Source of the DNA: a virus | Length of the DNA: 37,766 nucleotides | Strand: one strand, 5' to 3' | Virus record (IMG/VR): IMGVR_UViG_3300013099_001090 | Span: 1-37,766 of that record | Shown: piece by piece, positions 9,181 to 15,928 of the stretch | Numbering within the stretch: the first letter of the stretch is position 1 | Layout: every line of letters begins with the position of its first letter | Notes under the pieces: generated by a model | Database searches by the model: none | What the model was told of the DNA's origin: nothing | Seen by the model: only the letters and a program-made list of their open reading frames with translations | Made by a program: the position numbers and the translations under genes

Positions 9181-9252
9181 GATGCGAAGCCGGACTCGAA
9201 CCAGCGACCTACGGAACCAAAACCGACGCTCTACCAACTGAGCTATACGCGG
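9181..9252 (-). tRNA. tRNA-like gene, divergent; anticodon probably UUG (Gln)
   Basis: The minus strand shows a canonical D-arm (TAGCTCAGTTGGTAGAGC) and T-arm (GCTGG-TTCGAGT-CCGGC) at tRNA spacing, and a loop TTTTGGT whose best reading is anticodon TTG at 9218-9220. The acceptor (CCGCGTA against TTCGCAT) pairs at only about four of seven positions, and the anticodon stem (GTCGG against TCCGT) is mostly wobble with one C-C mismatch. The D-to-T spacing is one base short of the standard count. CCA is not encoded. It is therefore a degenerate tRNA, a tRNA mimic, or a real tRNA with a sequence error. The box at 9267-9281 lies just upstream on the same strand. Confidence 0.5.
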
Positions 9253-9266
9253 CAACCCCTCCTCTA

Positions 9267-9281
9267 CACTCTGCTGATAAA
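9267..9281 (-). promoter_or_regulatory. Promoter-like box upstream of the tRNA-like gene
   Basis: Minus-strand TTTATCAGCAGAGTG matches the consensus CCTATCAGCATAGTG at 12 of 15 positions. It lies 14 bases upstream of the tRNA-like gene, so it could drive its transcription. It partly overlaps the left arm of the plus-strand terminator. Confidence 0.4.
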
Positions 9282-9299
9282 CCCTTTGGTGGGTTTTTT
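9279..9299 (+). terminator. Intrinsic terminator of the plus-strand tail/lysis block
   Basis: AAACCC and GGGTTT form a perfect six-base stem with loop TTTGGT, and the descending arm continues into TTTTTT (9294-9299). This fits a rho-independent terminator for plus-strand transcription. It lies just before the 3' end of the convergent metallopeptidase gene. Confidence 0.65.
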
Positions 9300-9306
9300 C
9301 AACACG

Positions 9307-10095
9307 TCAGGGCGCGATACCTTCGGGGGGCGGGCCCTTCATGGCGTTGTGGACCTGCCGGAAGATGGGGTCCTCCAGGACCTTGCCGCTCCGGATGTCA
9401 TCGGCTGCCTGGTTCAGCCTTTTTATCATGCTCTTCTTGAAGGGCCACATCGCGTAGTAGTTCATCGACGTAAAGTGGGTTGCCATCCACTCGATCGTAG
9501 AGGGCATGATGGAGCCGTGCTTCCAGTAGTTCATAGCCATCGACATGGTGTACCCCCGCACCTCCCACTTCATACGCCAGTAGGCTGGGATGGGTGCAGC
9601 GAAGACCAGGAAGGCCAGGAGGATGAGGGTCCAGGGGCCGAGGAGGAAGAAGCCCAGGAGAGTCGTCGTCAAGGTAGCCAAGCCGATGGTGACCCAGGCT
9701 GAGATCATCCCAGGCATGAGTGCCCCCAACAGGAGACCGGGGAGCAGGTGGGGGAGGGCAGGGACGGCGAGGATCTGCGGGAAGAGGTAGGCCAGGTCGT
9801 ATTTGATGAGGCCATGCTTCTTCTTGTCATAGGCGTGGACGAACTCATGCGCCATCGTCTTCGCTCTCGGGAGTTGGTTGAGCAGCACCGACGCCTCGCT
9901 CGTGAAGTAGATCGTCGACCCAATGGTGGTCGTGAACCGCGTCATGAACGTGGGGTTGAAGAGGCGAGCAATGACTCGGTCGATCAACCACATGAACTTC
10001 GACTCGTCCTTGAACTTGACGAAGACGTTGAGGAAGATGGCCAGCCGCAGCAGGGCCTTGAGGGTGGGATCAGTTGCTTGTGTTGCTAGGTTCAT
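9307..10095 (-). CDS. HExxH membrane metallopeptidase (M48/HtpX-like layout)
   Basis: A 262-residue protein when started at the ATG at 10095; an upstream in-frame start at 10143 would include the promoter. The zinc motif HEFVH lies at residues 83-87. It is followed by two to three hydrophobic helices (about 101-127, 130-150 and 155-172), then KWEVRGY with Glu178 as a plausible third zinc ligand. Transmembrane helices between HExxH and a distal Glu are the layout of M48/HtpX-type membrane proteases, though overall similarity is not otherwise obvious. It may process envelope or phage membrane proteins. No Shine-Dalgarno sequence precedes the ATG, and an extended -10 lies seven bases upstream, which suggests a leaderless mRNA. 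Confidence 0.65.
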   Translation of the reverse strand: MNLATQATDPTLKALLRLAIFLNVFVKFKDESKFMWLIDRVIARLFNPTFMTRFTTTIGSTIYFTSEASVLLNQLPRAKTMAHEFVHAYDKKKHGLIKYDLAYLFPQILAVPALPHLLPGLLLGALMPGMISAWVTIGLATLTTTLLGFFLLGPWTLILLAFLVFAAPIPAYWRMKWEVRGYTMSMAMNYWKHGSIMPSTIEWMATHFTSMNYYAMWPFKKSMIKRLNQAADDIRSGKVLEDPIFRQVHNAMKGPPPEGIAP

Positions 10096-10102
10096 GGCGG
10101 GG

Positions 10103-10111
10103 AGTATAGCA
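10103..10111 (-). promoter_or_regulatory. Extended -10 promoter for the metallopeptidase gene
   Basis: The minus strand reads TGCTATACT, an extended -10 element (TGn plus TATACT). The hexamer ends seven bases before the ATG at 10095, so transcription would start at or next to the start codon. No matching -35 is seen. A GC-rich hairpin (GGTGC-GCAA-GCACC) lies a little upstream and may end the previous transcript. Confidence 0.45.
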
Positions 10112-10155
10112 AAAAGGCTTTGGGCAGGTGCTTGCGCACCCACCCTGCCTTCTGT

Positions 10156-10380
10156 CTAGTAGCCGCCCATCCGCCGAGTGGCGAGCAGCTCCCCCTCCTG
10201 GTCATAGGCCCGCCATTCGGACCAGTCGCTACCGGCATCATTGAAGCTGGAACACACAAGCTCCAGCTTCTCGATGCCTGCGACTTCGGTCTTGGTAGTC
10301 ATGTCGGGTTCAGCGAACCCCGCCCGAGCCGCCTTGGCTCTGGCTGACTCTCCCGTGTAGGTGATATCAGTGTAGGGCAT
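10156..10380 (-). CDS. Small hypothetical protein
   Basis: 74 residues from the ATG at 10380, which overlaps the upstream gene's stop in an ATGA. The frame is open further upstream but that part is low-complexity (His/Arg/Pro) and lies inside the previous gene. The protein is hydrophilic, with an N-terminal YTGESARAKAARAGF helix and an aromatic C-terminal part (SDWSEWRAYDQEGELL). One Cys is present; no motif, signal or membrane segment is seen. The family is not recognised. Confidence 0.55.
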   Translation of the reverse strand: MPYTDITYTGESARAKAARAGFAEPDMTTKTEVAGIEKLELVCSSFNDAGSDWSEWRAYDQEGELLATRRMGGY

Positions 10381-10547
10381 CACTGGCCTCCGTTGCGGGT
10401 GGTGATGGTGGTGTCGAGGGTGGCGGGATAGGGCACGAGCACCCGGGCACAGTCCTCCACGAGCTGTACCTCCCAACCCTTAGGTCCCACCGCCATTACG
10501 CAGAGGGAGACCATCTTTACGGTCGTCGTCACTGTTACAGTCTTCAC
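10380..10547 (-). CDS. Small hypothetical protein, GTG start
   Basis: 55 residues from a GTG at 10547, chosen because GAAAGG lies six bases upstream; longer starts at 10586 (ATG) and 10622 run into the promoter box and terminator. The sequence is Thr/Val-rich with beta-prone segments (VTVTTTVKMVSL) and two Cys. It is first in the short unit behind the box at 10584-10598 and is coupled to the next gene by ATGA. Function is unknown. Confidence 0.5.
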   Translation of the reverse strand: MKTVTVTTTVKMVSLCVMAVGPKGWEVQLVEDCARVLVPYPATLDTTITTRNGGQ

Positions 10548-10583
10548 AAGTAACCTTTCTGAAATCAGAGTAGATCTCTGCTT

Positions 10584-10598
10584 CATTATGCTAATAGG
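10584..10598 (-). promoter_or_regulatory. Promoter-like box upstream of the 10547 gene
   Basis: Minus-strand CCTATTAGCATAATG matches the CCTATCAGCATAGTG consensus at 13 of 15 positions. It follows directly after the terminator of the upstream 16-kb unit and precedes the small genes and metallopeptidase. The embedded CATAAT resembles a -10 hexamer, but no TTGACA-like -35 is visible. Confidence 0.5.
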
Positions 10599-10620
10599 TC
10601 GATCCGATCTGATTTTAGGC

Positions 10621-10652
10621 AAAAGAAAAGCCGACCCCCGTGAAGGGCCGGC
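10621..10652 (-). terminator. Strong intrinsic terminator at the end of the replication operon
   Basis: On the minus strand GCCGGCCC and GGGTCGGC form an eight-pair stem (one G-U) with a seven-base loop, followed at once by TTTTCTTTT. It begins five bases after the stop of the 49-residue gene, so it ends the long minus-strand unit. Confidence 0.85.
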
Positions 10653-10657
10653 TCAAC

Positions 10658-10807
10658 TCACTCGTCGTCCTCAATGGACAGCGCGTTCTCGAAAAGGCGG
10701 GTGAGGCCTTGGTTGACGTCGTCGATCCCCTCGATGTTTAGGTTCAGCTCATGAAGGAGCGTACGAATCTCATTCACATCGAGTGTTCGGAGTTCCTTAG
10801 CGGTCAT
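10658..10807 (-). CDS. Small acidic hypothetical protein (49 aa)
   Basis: An ATG at 10807 opens a 49-residue frame that ends just before the terminator. The product is helical and acidic (TLDVNEIRTLLHELNLNIEG, ending SIEDDE). There is no good ribosome-binding site at normal spacing; AGGAG lies 17 bases upstream. A gene here is supported by codon pattern, the fit between flanking gene and terminator, and same-strand order. The function is not known. It could be a small regulator or the product of a dispensable leftover gene. Confidence 0.5.
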   Translation of the reverse strand: MTAKELRTLDVNEIRTLLHELNLNIEGIDDVNQGLTRLFENALSIEDDE

Positions 10808-10881
10808 CCGAACGAGGTCGCCTGCTCCTAGTCGAGGTAGGTGGTCGACTGAGAGCAGGCTTGGGGTCGAAGGCTCACCCG

Positions 10882-11487
10882 CTACTCTTCCCCCTCCTCC
10901 TCTTCGTCACCTCCCAGGATGGACAGCTCGCCGAGCAGCTCCTCCTGCATGGCGGGGTCCTCGAAGTTCCCGCGGATCGTCTCGTCTCCGAGGGCGATGC
11001 AGGTGAACCCGAAGTGGGTCTCCGTCACGAGAGCCTCGACGGTTTCGAGCTTCGTCTCCAGCTCCTCCAGCTTCTCCGTGAGTTCTCCGACGGCCGTGTT
11101 GGATGCGCCGATGGCTTCGAGGAGCGCGTCGAACTGCTCCGTGCTCATGCCTCCGCCACCGCTGCTTGCGGGAGCCGTCTTCGCTGCCGCCGTGCTTCCG
11201 CCCTGGGGCTTCGCAGCACCCTTCTTCTTCCTCCCGAGACCTCCCCGAGCGGCACCCTTCTTCTTCTTGGGCTCCTCACCCTCACCACCCCCATCGGGCT
11301 GGTGCTTGATGATCGTCTCGATGCGCTTCTCCTTCGGCCAGGTGACGTAGTCCCGAGCTGAGAACTTGAGCTTCTTGAGGACAGCTCCGATGAGCTGCAT
11401 CTCGTTCGGGTCTCCGGAGTTCGCAGCTTCGAGCCACCCCTCTTTGGTGCGGGGCTCGATGTCGCTCGGCCAAGTTCGTTCTGCCAT
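10882..11487 (-). CDS. Hypothetical protein with Lys-rich linker and coiled coil
   Basis: 201 residues from ATG 11487, chosen because AGGAG lies eight bases upstream; ATG 11493 would be too close to it. The N-terminal ~65 residues are a compact mixed domain (TWPSDIEPRTKEGWLEAAN). A low-complexity linker rich in Lys, Gly and Ala (KKKKGAARGG, then RKKKGAAKPQGG) follows, then a predicted coiled coil (TEKLEELETKLETVEALV) and an acidic tail ending EEEEGEE. Basic linker plus acidic tail suggests nucleic-acid or protein contacts. The family is not recognised. It is near the end of the replication operon and overlaps the upstream gene's stop region. Confidence 0.6.
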   Translation of the reverse strand: MAERTWPSDIEPRTKEGWLEAANSGDPNEMQLIGAVLKKLKFSARDYVTWPKEKRIETIIKHQPDGGGEGEEPKKKKGAARGGLGRKKKGAAKPQGGSTAAAKTAPASSGGGGMSTEQFDALLEAIGASNTAVGELTEKLEELETKLETVEALVTETHFGFTCIALGDETIRGNFEDPAMQEELLGELSILGGDEEEEGEE

Positions 11488-11489
11488 TG

Positions 11490-11816
11490 TCATATCTCCT
11501 TCTTCGCGGTTTCGATTAGCTTCTGGTTCAGCAGTGAGCACTCAGCCACCTGGATATCCAGGCAGCCATAACAGGCTCTTGGTTGTCGTGTCTTCATGGG
11601 ACAGGAGATCAGGCTCTCAACCTGGCTCCAGTAGCGGTCCACCATTTGGAAGATGTCATCCCGGGCATCATCCACTTCTCGGGGAGGGAGATCGTACACT
11701 TCTTCATCATCGAGGAGTGCAATCAATACCTTCCGAGGAATCCCACGATGAACGCGGGGGTTGACCATGGTGGCGAGGAGGACCAGCTCGCTGTCGTTGA
11801 GTTCATTCCAACTCAT
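11490..11816 (-). CDS. Hypothetical protein with possible Cys cluster
   Basis: 108 residues; the ATG overlaps the upstream stop (ATGA). The N-terminal half is acidic and helical (SWNELNDSELVLLATM; DDARDDIFQMVDRYW). The C-terminal part has four Cys (SCPMKT, RACYGCLD, AECS) that could bind zinc or an Fe-S cluster. The next upstream protein also has a CKKC motif. No family was recognised, and a structural Cys cluster is only a possibility. Confidence 0.55.
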   Translation of the reverse strand: MSWNELNDSELVLLATMVNPRVHRGIPRKVLIALLDDEEVYDLPPREVDDARDDIFQMVDRYWSQVESLISCPMKTRQPRACYGCLDIQVAECSLLNQKLIETAKKEI

Positions 11817-12046
11817 GTCTGGGCCTCGAACGTAGCTTCAAACTTACTGTGAGGGCACTTCTTGCACTTGCCTCGGAAGAAGAGGCGCAAGCAGAGTACC
11901 CGGCTGACGATCGCCCTCTTTCCACGCTCGACGCGGAAGAGTTTACCCTCGGGGCGAAAGACCCTGCCGTGGGCGTAGCACACAGCGAACCCTGGGTGGT
12001 GGGCTTTCTCTTTGGCTAAGCCTATCAATATTGTTTCCCTAGCCAT
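11813..12046 (-). CDS. Small basic hypothetical protein with CxxC
   Basis: 77 residues from ATG 12046 (MARETILIG); an in-frame ATG at 12052 is equally possible, and the 12076 start seems too far inside the upstream gene. The protein is basic (RVERGKRAIVSRVLCLRLFFRGKCKKCPHS) with an additional Cys near residue 24 (FAVCYAHG). The Cys pattern C...C...CxxC could hold a metal. It overlaps the resolvase gene's end and its own stop overlaps the next start. Function is unknown. Confidence 0.5.
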   Translation of the reverse strand: MARETILIGLAKEKAHHPGFAVCYAHGRVFRPEGKLFRVERGKRAIVSRVLCLRLFFRGKCKKCPHSKFEATFEAQT

Positions 12047-12551
12047 CTCCATCCACCAGTGTAATGAAGGACTCACGATCGGCTGCGTAGGTAGCCAGGG
12101 TCACCTCGACCCGTGGGTGCTCAGGGTCATGCCGCTTGCTGATCGTAACGTCCAGGTTGTTGCAGTCATCGATACCCGACCCTCGGGCGACACCGTCTTC
12201 GATGAGCTTGATGTAGTTGGAAGCGTCCTTCTTCTTGTACCTCGTCTTGATCTTGTTCGTTTTGGTCCAGGTCTTGTTGAGTAGGTTGGTGAAGTAAAGA
12301 GTGACGTGCAGCTCTGCCCTTCCACCATGCTGATAGACGCATTCGTGTGCGGTCTTCCAGTCCATGGAGGACTTCATGACAGCACTCTTCACCGCATCCC
12401 GGAAGGCTTTCCCGGCCGCCTTGAGGTGCATCGTCCCTCGGTACACGGTGAACGCGTCATTGATGGAGATGGGCTCTTGGTCCACCACCGCCGTCGTCAC
12501 GAACACCGGAATGCTGAGGTTAGCCTCGTCGACCACTGAAAGGTTTCCCAC
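12039..12551 (-). CDS. RusA-like Holliday junction resolvase
   Basis: A ~170-residue protein counted from a GTG at 12551; a GTG at 12536 is an alternative start. The RusA signature is visible: KKDASNYIKLIEDG (Asp109, Asn112, Lys114, Asp119) followed by GIDDCNN (Asp128, Asp129), which matches the conserved Asp/Lys catalytic set of RusA, a metal-dependent endonuclease that resolves four-way DNA junctions. The length is somewhat above the usual ~120 residues because of an N-terminal extension. It lies beside a Cas4/RecB-like nuclease and a RecA-like gene, consistent with recombination or clearing of branched DNA before packaging. The start overlaps the upstream gene by 32 bases. Confidence 0.75.
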   Translation of the reverse strand: MGNLSVVDEANLSIPVFVTTAVVDQEPISINDAFTVYRGTMHLKAAGKAFRDAVKSAVMKSSMDWKTAHECVYQHGGRAELHVTLYFTNLLNKTWTKTNKIKTRYKKKDASNYIKLIEDGVARGSGIDDCNNLDVTISKRHDPEHPRVEVTLATYAADRESFITLVDGDG

Positions 12552-13125
12552 CTCTTCGAGGCTTGCTGGAGCCCTTAGATTTCCCCACGTTGTCCTCCCG
12601 CTGCTGCTGCTGGAACTCCAGCTCTCGCAGGGTGACGTTGCGGGACAGGGCCGCAGCCATGTCTCGATATGCCTTGTACAGGGACTCGACGATCTCCTTC
12701 ATCATGAAGAGTTTCAGGTGCTCGATGTAGTACTCGGTGTAGACCGGGTGGATCTCCAGCTGAGCACTGATGTGTGTCTCCTTCACCCCTTCGGCTCGAA
12801 GCTCGTTCTTGATTGTCGCGGCGACTCTCTTCAGGTTTCCTCGGGCAGCCCTCTCCAAGGAGATCACTTCAGCCAGGCGGCTGCTGAGGTACACGGAGTA
12901 CGCCACGTACTGGGTATGCAGGGCCCCCAGTTCTCGGTTGTCGATGGTAACGACATCCACGTTGGCGATGGGTTCAGGCTCGACCTTTGGTGCGGGCATC
13001 TCCTTTACTCCCAAGTCCTTGAGCATCTTATGCTTCACTTCGTCGAGCATGTCGTAGGCGGACTGGGCCCCGGCTTGGAGGGCTCCATCATCTACGACAC
13101 CTGCTTTACTGAGGTCCAGGCTCAT
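12520..13125 (-). CDS. Helical hypothetical protein with basic tail
   Basis: 201 residues from ATG 13125, which overlaps the upstream stop (ATGA). Most of the chain is helical, with heptad-like stretches (SRLAEVISLERAARGNLKRV and EIVESLYKAYRDMAAALSRN), and the last ~25 residues are strongly basic (KSKGSSKPRRGG). The layout suggests a DNA-binding accessory factor. Its position between a Cas4-like exonuclease and a RusA-like resolvase suggests a recombination role, such as a mediator or annealing partner, but no known family was recognised. Confidence 0.55.
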   Translation of the reverse strand: MSLDLSKAGVVDDGALQAGAQSAYDMLDEVKHKMLKDLGVKEMPAPKVEPEPIANVDVVTIDNRELGALHTQYVAYSVYLSSRLAEVISLERAARGNLKRVAATIKNELRAEGVKETHISAQLEIHPVYTEYYIEHLKLFMMKEIVESLYKAYRDMAAALSRNVTLRELEFQQQQREDNVGKSKGSSKPRRGGKPFSGRRG

Positions 13126-13979
13126 TGCTTACCTCCTCCGAAGGTGCGCTTCTTGATCTTCTTCAAGAGAGTGTTGGCGGGTATGGGTTTGTTGCGGCGC
13201 TTCTTCCGGGGCTTGGTCACGTCGGGATCACACACATGCCTGTATTCGCAGTAAGTGCAGAAGTACCAGCTCTCCTCACGGTCGGGAAGGGTGCCCTCAT
13301 CGAGATGCTCATTGAGCATCTCCAGACGGGTGAGAGCCTTGTTCAGGATCTCCCAGTCGAACGCCTTAGCGAAGACCCGGTGCTTGCCTGTGTTCTTGTT
13401 GAAGTACCAGTACCAGATGATCGGGCAGTCGAAACGGAAGGCGTAGATGTGGGCCTGTAGCTCGTGCCCCTCAACGGGACGCTTCGCCTTCTCCCAATAC
13501 TCATCCTTCATGGACTTGATCTCGATGACCCCACGCTGCTTCCACTCGTTGGGCTTCTCGATTTCAATGAGGCCATCGGTGGTACCACCGATCCTCAGGT
13601 CCAGGAACAGACGGTCCTTCGCCTTGTCGCAGGAGACCTCTCGGGCGAAGCTCCAGATCAAGCCCTGGTCTTTGGCTACTCGGTCCACCTCGTCCAGCAC
13701 TGTCTGAACCCGGTCGTGGACTCCGTGGCCATAGGCGAAGCGTTCTGATTCAGCTACACCCAGGTTGATCTTGAAGGGCTCACTTCGAGCACAGTAGACG
13801 TTCATCCGAGCGCACATGCTGAGAGCGCTGGGGTGGAAGTACCCCTGCCTCTCTGCACACTCCCTCTCCCTATTGGGATTGGACATGACCGTCTTCGCGT
13901 AGATCAGGTGCAGGTCAAAGACCTCATCCCGAGGATCTCCGATATTGGCAGCGTCAGCGATTGTGACGACTGTCTTCAT
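13122..13979 (-). CDS. Cas4/RecB-like PD-(D/E)XK exonuclease with Fe-S Cys cluster
   Basis: 285 residues from ATG 13979. Motifs in order: FHPSALSMCARM (Cys56), GHGVHD (His85/His88), TTDG with Asp135, VIEIKSMK with Glu153 and Lys155 as the E-x-K core, LQAHIYA with Gln175, and a C-terminal CTYCEYRHVC (Cys241, Cys244, Cys250). One N-terminal and three C-terminal Cys are the hallmark of Cas4/AddB-type [4Fe-4S] nucleases. Such phage enzymes resect DNA ends for recombination. No cas1, cas2 or CRISPR array is nearby, so a role in spacer acquisition is not implied. The basic C-terminus (KPRKKRRNK) may bind DNA. Confidence 0.82.
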   Translation of the reverse strand: MKTVVTIADAANIGDPRDEVFDLHLIYAKTVMSNPNRERECAERQGYFHPSALSMCARMNVYCARSEPFKINLGVAESERFAYGHGVHDRVQTVLDEVDRVAKDQGLIWSFAREVSCDKAKDRLFLDLRIGGTTDGLIEIEKPNEWKQRGVIEIKSMKDEYWEKAKRPVEGHELQAHIYAFRFDCPIIWYWYFNKNTGKHRVFAKAFDWEILNKALTRLEMLNEHLDEGTLPDREESWYFCTYCEYRHVCDPDVTKPRKKRRNKPIPANTLLKKIKKRTFGGGKQ

Positions 13980-14341
13980 TCTTCCTCCTCGTCGGCTGCC
14001 TCTGCGGACCGGATGAGTCCCAGATGGTCTTGGTAACGCATCACTGCGATCTCATGGGTCCGGCCACGGCGGTCGGTCAACTTGATGTGGTAGATCGGCA
14101 TCTCCCCGACTTTCATGGCTTCCCCAACTAAGAAGAGCCACTCGTCGATGTGGAAACGGTAGGTGAGCCCATCGGTCTCCTTGTTCTCGATGCGGTACTT
14201 CCCGTGGACCCGGCCATCTCCCTTGGTGTGTCCGGCCCCGGACCGGGGGGTACGGTTACCCCCGTGGTCCTTGGCAACACGATCCTCAGTCGCTTGAGTC
14301 CGCTTCCGAATCTCTAGGGCTGAACGTCGTCGCTTCTTCAT
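13976..14341 (-). CDS. Putative PD-(D/E)XK nuclease, Hjc/VRR-like
   Basis: 121 residues; the start overlaps the RecA-like gene's stop and the stop overlaps the next start. The N-terminus is strongly basic. The core has KGDGRVHGKYRIENKE, in which Asp42, Glu52 and Lys54 fit the D...E-x-K nuclease pattern, followed by a hydrophobic helix (WLFLVGEAM) and a strand (IYHIKLTD). The small size and neighbours suggest a junction-resolving or recombination nuclease. The acidic C-terminus (AADEEEE) is unusual. The call is based on the motif alone; a non-catalytic DNA-binding protein is possible. Confidence 0.5.
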   Translation of the reverse strand: MKKRRRSALEIRKRTQATEDRVAKDHGGNRTPRSGAGHTKGDGRVHGKYRIENKETDGLTYRFHIDEWLFLVGEAMKVGEMPIYHIKLTDRRGRTHEIAVMRYQDHLGLIRSAEAADEEEE

Positions 14342-15762
14342 CAGTAGAGGCAGACGATCTCGGCTTCACAGAAGCACGCATCCCGGATGGCCTCCATCAT
14401 TTCAGGGCGGTCCTCCAACTCGACGCGGAAGTTCCGGGCACCCTGCCCAGAGATTACCTCCTCGCCATGTTCATAGGAGTACCAGGACCCGGACTTCTCG
14501 ATCACCCCGTAGAGAGCCCCGGTGTTGATCAGGTCGGTGACGGGGTCAGCCCCACCATCGAACCAGAAGTCGAAGCTACCCTTGAGGCCATCGTGGGTTC
14601 CGAGCTTCCCCTTGATGATCTCCCAGTCGACTTCTCTTCCGAGATTGATCGGCGGCTTGTACTCCTTGTCGAGGTAGTCGCTCCCTTTGTGGAGCATCAG
14701 CTCGATGGCCTTGCCGTGCTTCAGGGCTCGGGAGCCAGAGGCGGATACGTACTTCCACTTCTCAGGCACCTTCATCCCAGGCTTCATGCGACCCATGTTC
14801 CGATTGGCTCGCACCTGGTCAACCGCGATGACGGCTGTCTGGTTGCGTCGACCCAGGGCGTCCGAGCGATTCAGAACCATGAAGAGGGTGGGCATGAACC
14901 TCGCCAGGAGCTGGGCCTCGTTCGACTGGGCGGCATGCTTCCGCAGACCTTCCTTCTCGACCGCGGCTTCCTTCGCTGCCGTTTGCATGACACCCAGGCT
15001 GTTGATGGCGACGATCTGGAACTCGTTTGCGCTCACCGCATCGAGCACCACATCGAACCCATCGTCGGCGATGACCCCGTCGACTAGGAGCACTGTCCCT
15101 ACCTGGGTCTGGTAGTACGCTCGCTCCTCGTCAGTCAGGGGAGGGATCCCCTTCTGGACTCGTGATAGGTCCTCCTTCTCCAACTCGCTCTCAGTCATGG
15201 CGACCTGGAAGCCGCACATGTCTCGGGCGAAACGCTTGTCGAACTTGAACTCTGTCGAATAGATCAGACAGGCGAAGTCGTCACCCTGGATGCGTTGCTG
15301 CTGAGCCATGGTGAGGTCTAGGAGATAGTCCTTGCCCGCACCATCCGGTCCAGTGAGCACCGACATCGCGCTGGCAGGGAAGCCCCCTCCAAGAGCGATG
15401 TCGAGAGACAGCAGACCTGTGGGTCGGCGCAGCAGGTAGTCGGTCGAGGTCTTGCTGGCCTTGCGAATCACATCACCCTTGAGGGCGCTGTTGGTCGAGG
15501 CGATGAGCTGATCGATTCGCTGTGCCTTGGTCAGGGGTACGGCGGCCTTCTTCTTAGTCGCCTTCTTCTTAGTCGCCTTCTTCTTGGCCTTCTTCTTGGG
15601 GACCTTCTCCGGCACACCCTCGTTCAACTCCTTGAACTCCTGCCGCACCATAGCGACAGGTAGGTTCAGCTCCTTAGCAGCGTCAGCCTCAGGGGTCTCC
15701 TTCTCCCAGAGATCAGAGGCCTGCTGGTGTAGCTCGGCCGTCCATTTCTTGAGCTTCGCCAT
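14341..15762 (-). CDS. RecA/UvsX-like recombinase with Lys-rich N-terminal region
   Basis: 473 residues. The first ~50 residues resemble a helix-turn-helix-like segment (SDLWEKETPEADAAKELN), followed by tandem KKKAT repeats at about 56-73, like an H1-type DNA-binding tail. The RecA-like core begins near residue 100. The P-loop is GPDGAGKD (138-145), with Asp instead of the usual Thr/Ser after Lys. A STEF segment (Glu171) matches the catalytic Glu strand, IVAINSLGV (250-258) matches Walker B but with Asn for Asp, and VIAVDQVRAN (311-320) matches the RecA core strand near loop 2. It lies with polymerase A and recombination nucleases. It probably promotes strand exchange, though ATP use may differ from classical RecA. 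Confidence 0.72.
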   Translation of the reverse strand: MAKLKKWTAELHQQASDLWEKETPEADAAKELNLPVAMVRQEFKELNEGVPEKVPKKKAKKKATKKKATKKKAAVPLTKAQRIDQLIASTNSALKGDVIRKASKTSTDYLLRRPTGLLSLDIALGGGFPASAMSVLTGPDGAGKDYLLDLTMAQQQRIQGDDFACLIYSTEFKFDKRFARDMCGFQVAMTESELEKEDLSRVQKGIPPLTDEERAYYQTQVGTVLLVDGVIADDGFDVVLDAVSANEFQIVAINSLGVMQTAAKEAAVEKEGLRKHAAQSNEAQLLARFMPTLFMVLNRSDALGRRNQTAVIAVDQVRANRNMGRMKPGMKVPEKWKYVSASGSRALKHGKAIELMLHKGSDYLDKEYKPPINLGREVDWEIIKGKLGTHDGLKGSFDFWFDGGADPVTDLINTGALYGVIEKSGSWYSYEHGEEVISGQGARNFRVELEDRPEMMEAIRDACFCEAEIVCLY

Positions 15763-15920
15763 CAGTCCTCCTTCTGCCTCTTCTCCTGCGGCTCATACCC
15801 GCAGGCCGGGCAACGAGGGGGGTTCGCATCTGTGTCGAGCTTCCCCCCGCATTCTGAGCACTCGCCCGCAGACCCGTGCTTGATCTTCTCTTCAGGTATT
15901 TCGACTCCGTACTTATCCAT
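15762..15920 (-). CDS. Small zinc-ribbon protein (52 aa)
   Basis: A short gene between polymerase A and the RecA-like gene. AGGAGG lies four bases before ATG 15920 and overlaps the polymerase stop codon; its own stop overlaps the next start (TGATG). The product has two Cys pairs, CSEC (21-24) and CPAC (37-40), in a zinc-ribbon arrangement with a charged C-terminus (EKRQKED). Zinc ribbons usually contact nucleic acid or partner proteins. The tight spacing implies co-translation with replication proteins. Its specific partner is unknown. Confidence 0.75.
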   Translation of the reverse strand: MDKYGVEIPEEKIKHGSAGECSECGGKLDTDANPPRCPACGYEPQEKRQKED

Positions 15921-15928
15921 GATTCCTC

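Noticed and set aside
9181-9252. tRNA 3' end as a phage attachment site
   Set aside because: There is no integrase nearby and no duplicate of the tRNA 3' end was noticed in the window.
9034-9255. A 73-codon minus-strand frame with a TTG start and a nearby AGGAGG
   Set aside because: Its first third is the translation of the tRNA-like D- and T-arms (IAQLVE and LVRV patterns), which typically gives false genes.
12018-12030. A plus-strand CCTATCAATATTG resembling the recurrent box
   Set aside because: It lies within minus-strand genes with no plus-strand gene after it and matches only the first half of the box; probably chance.
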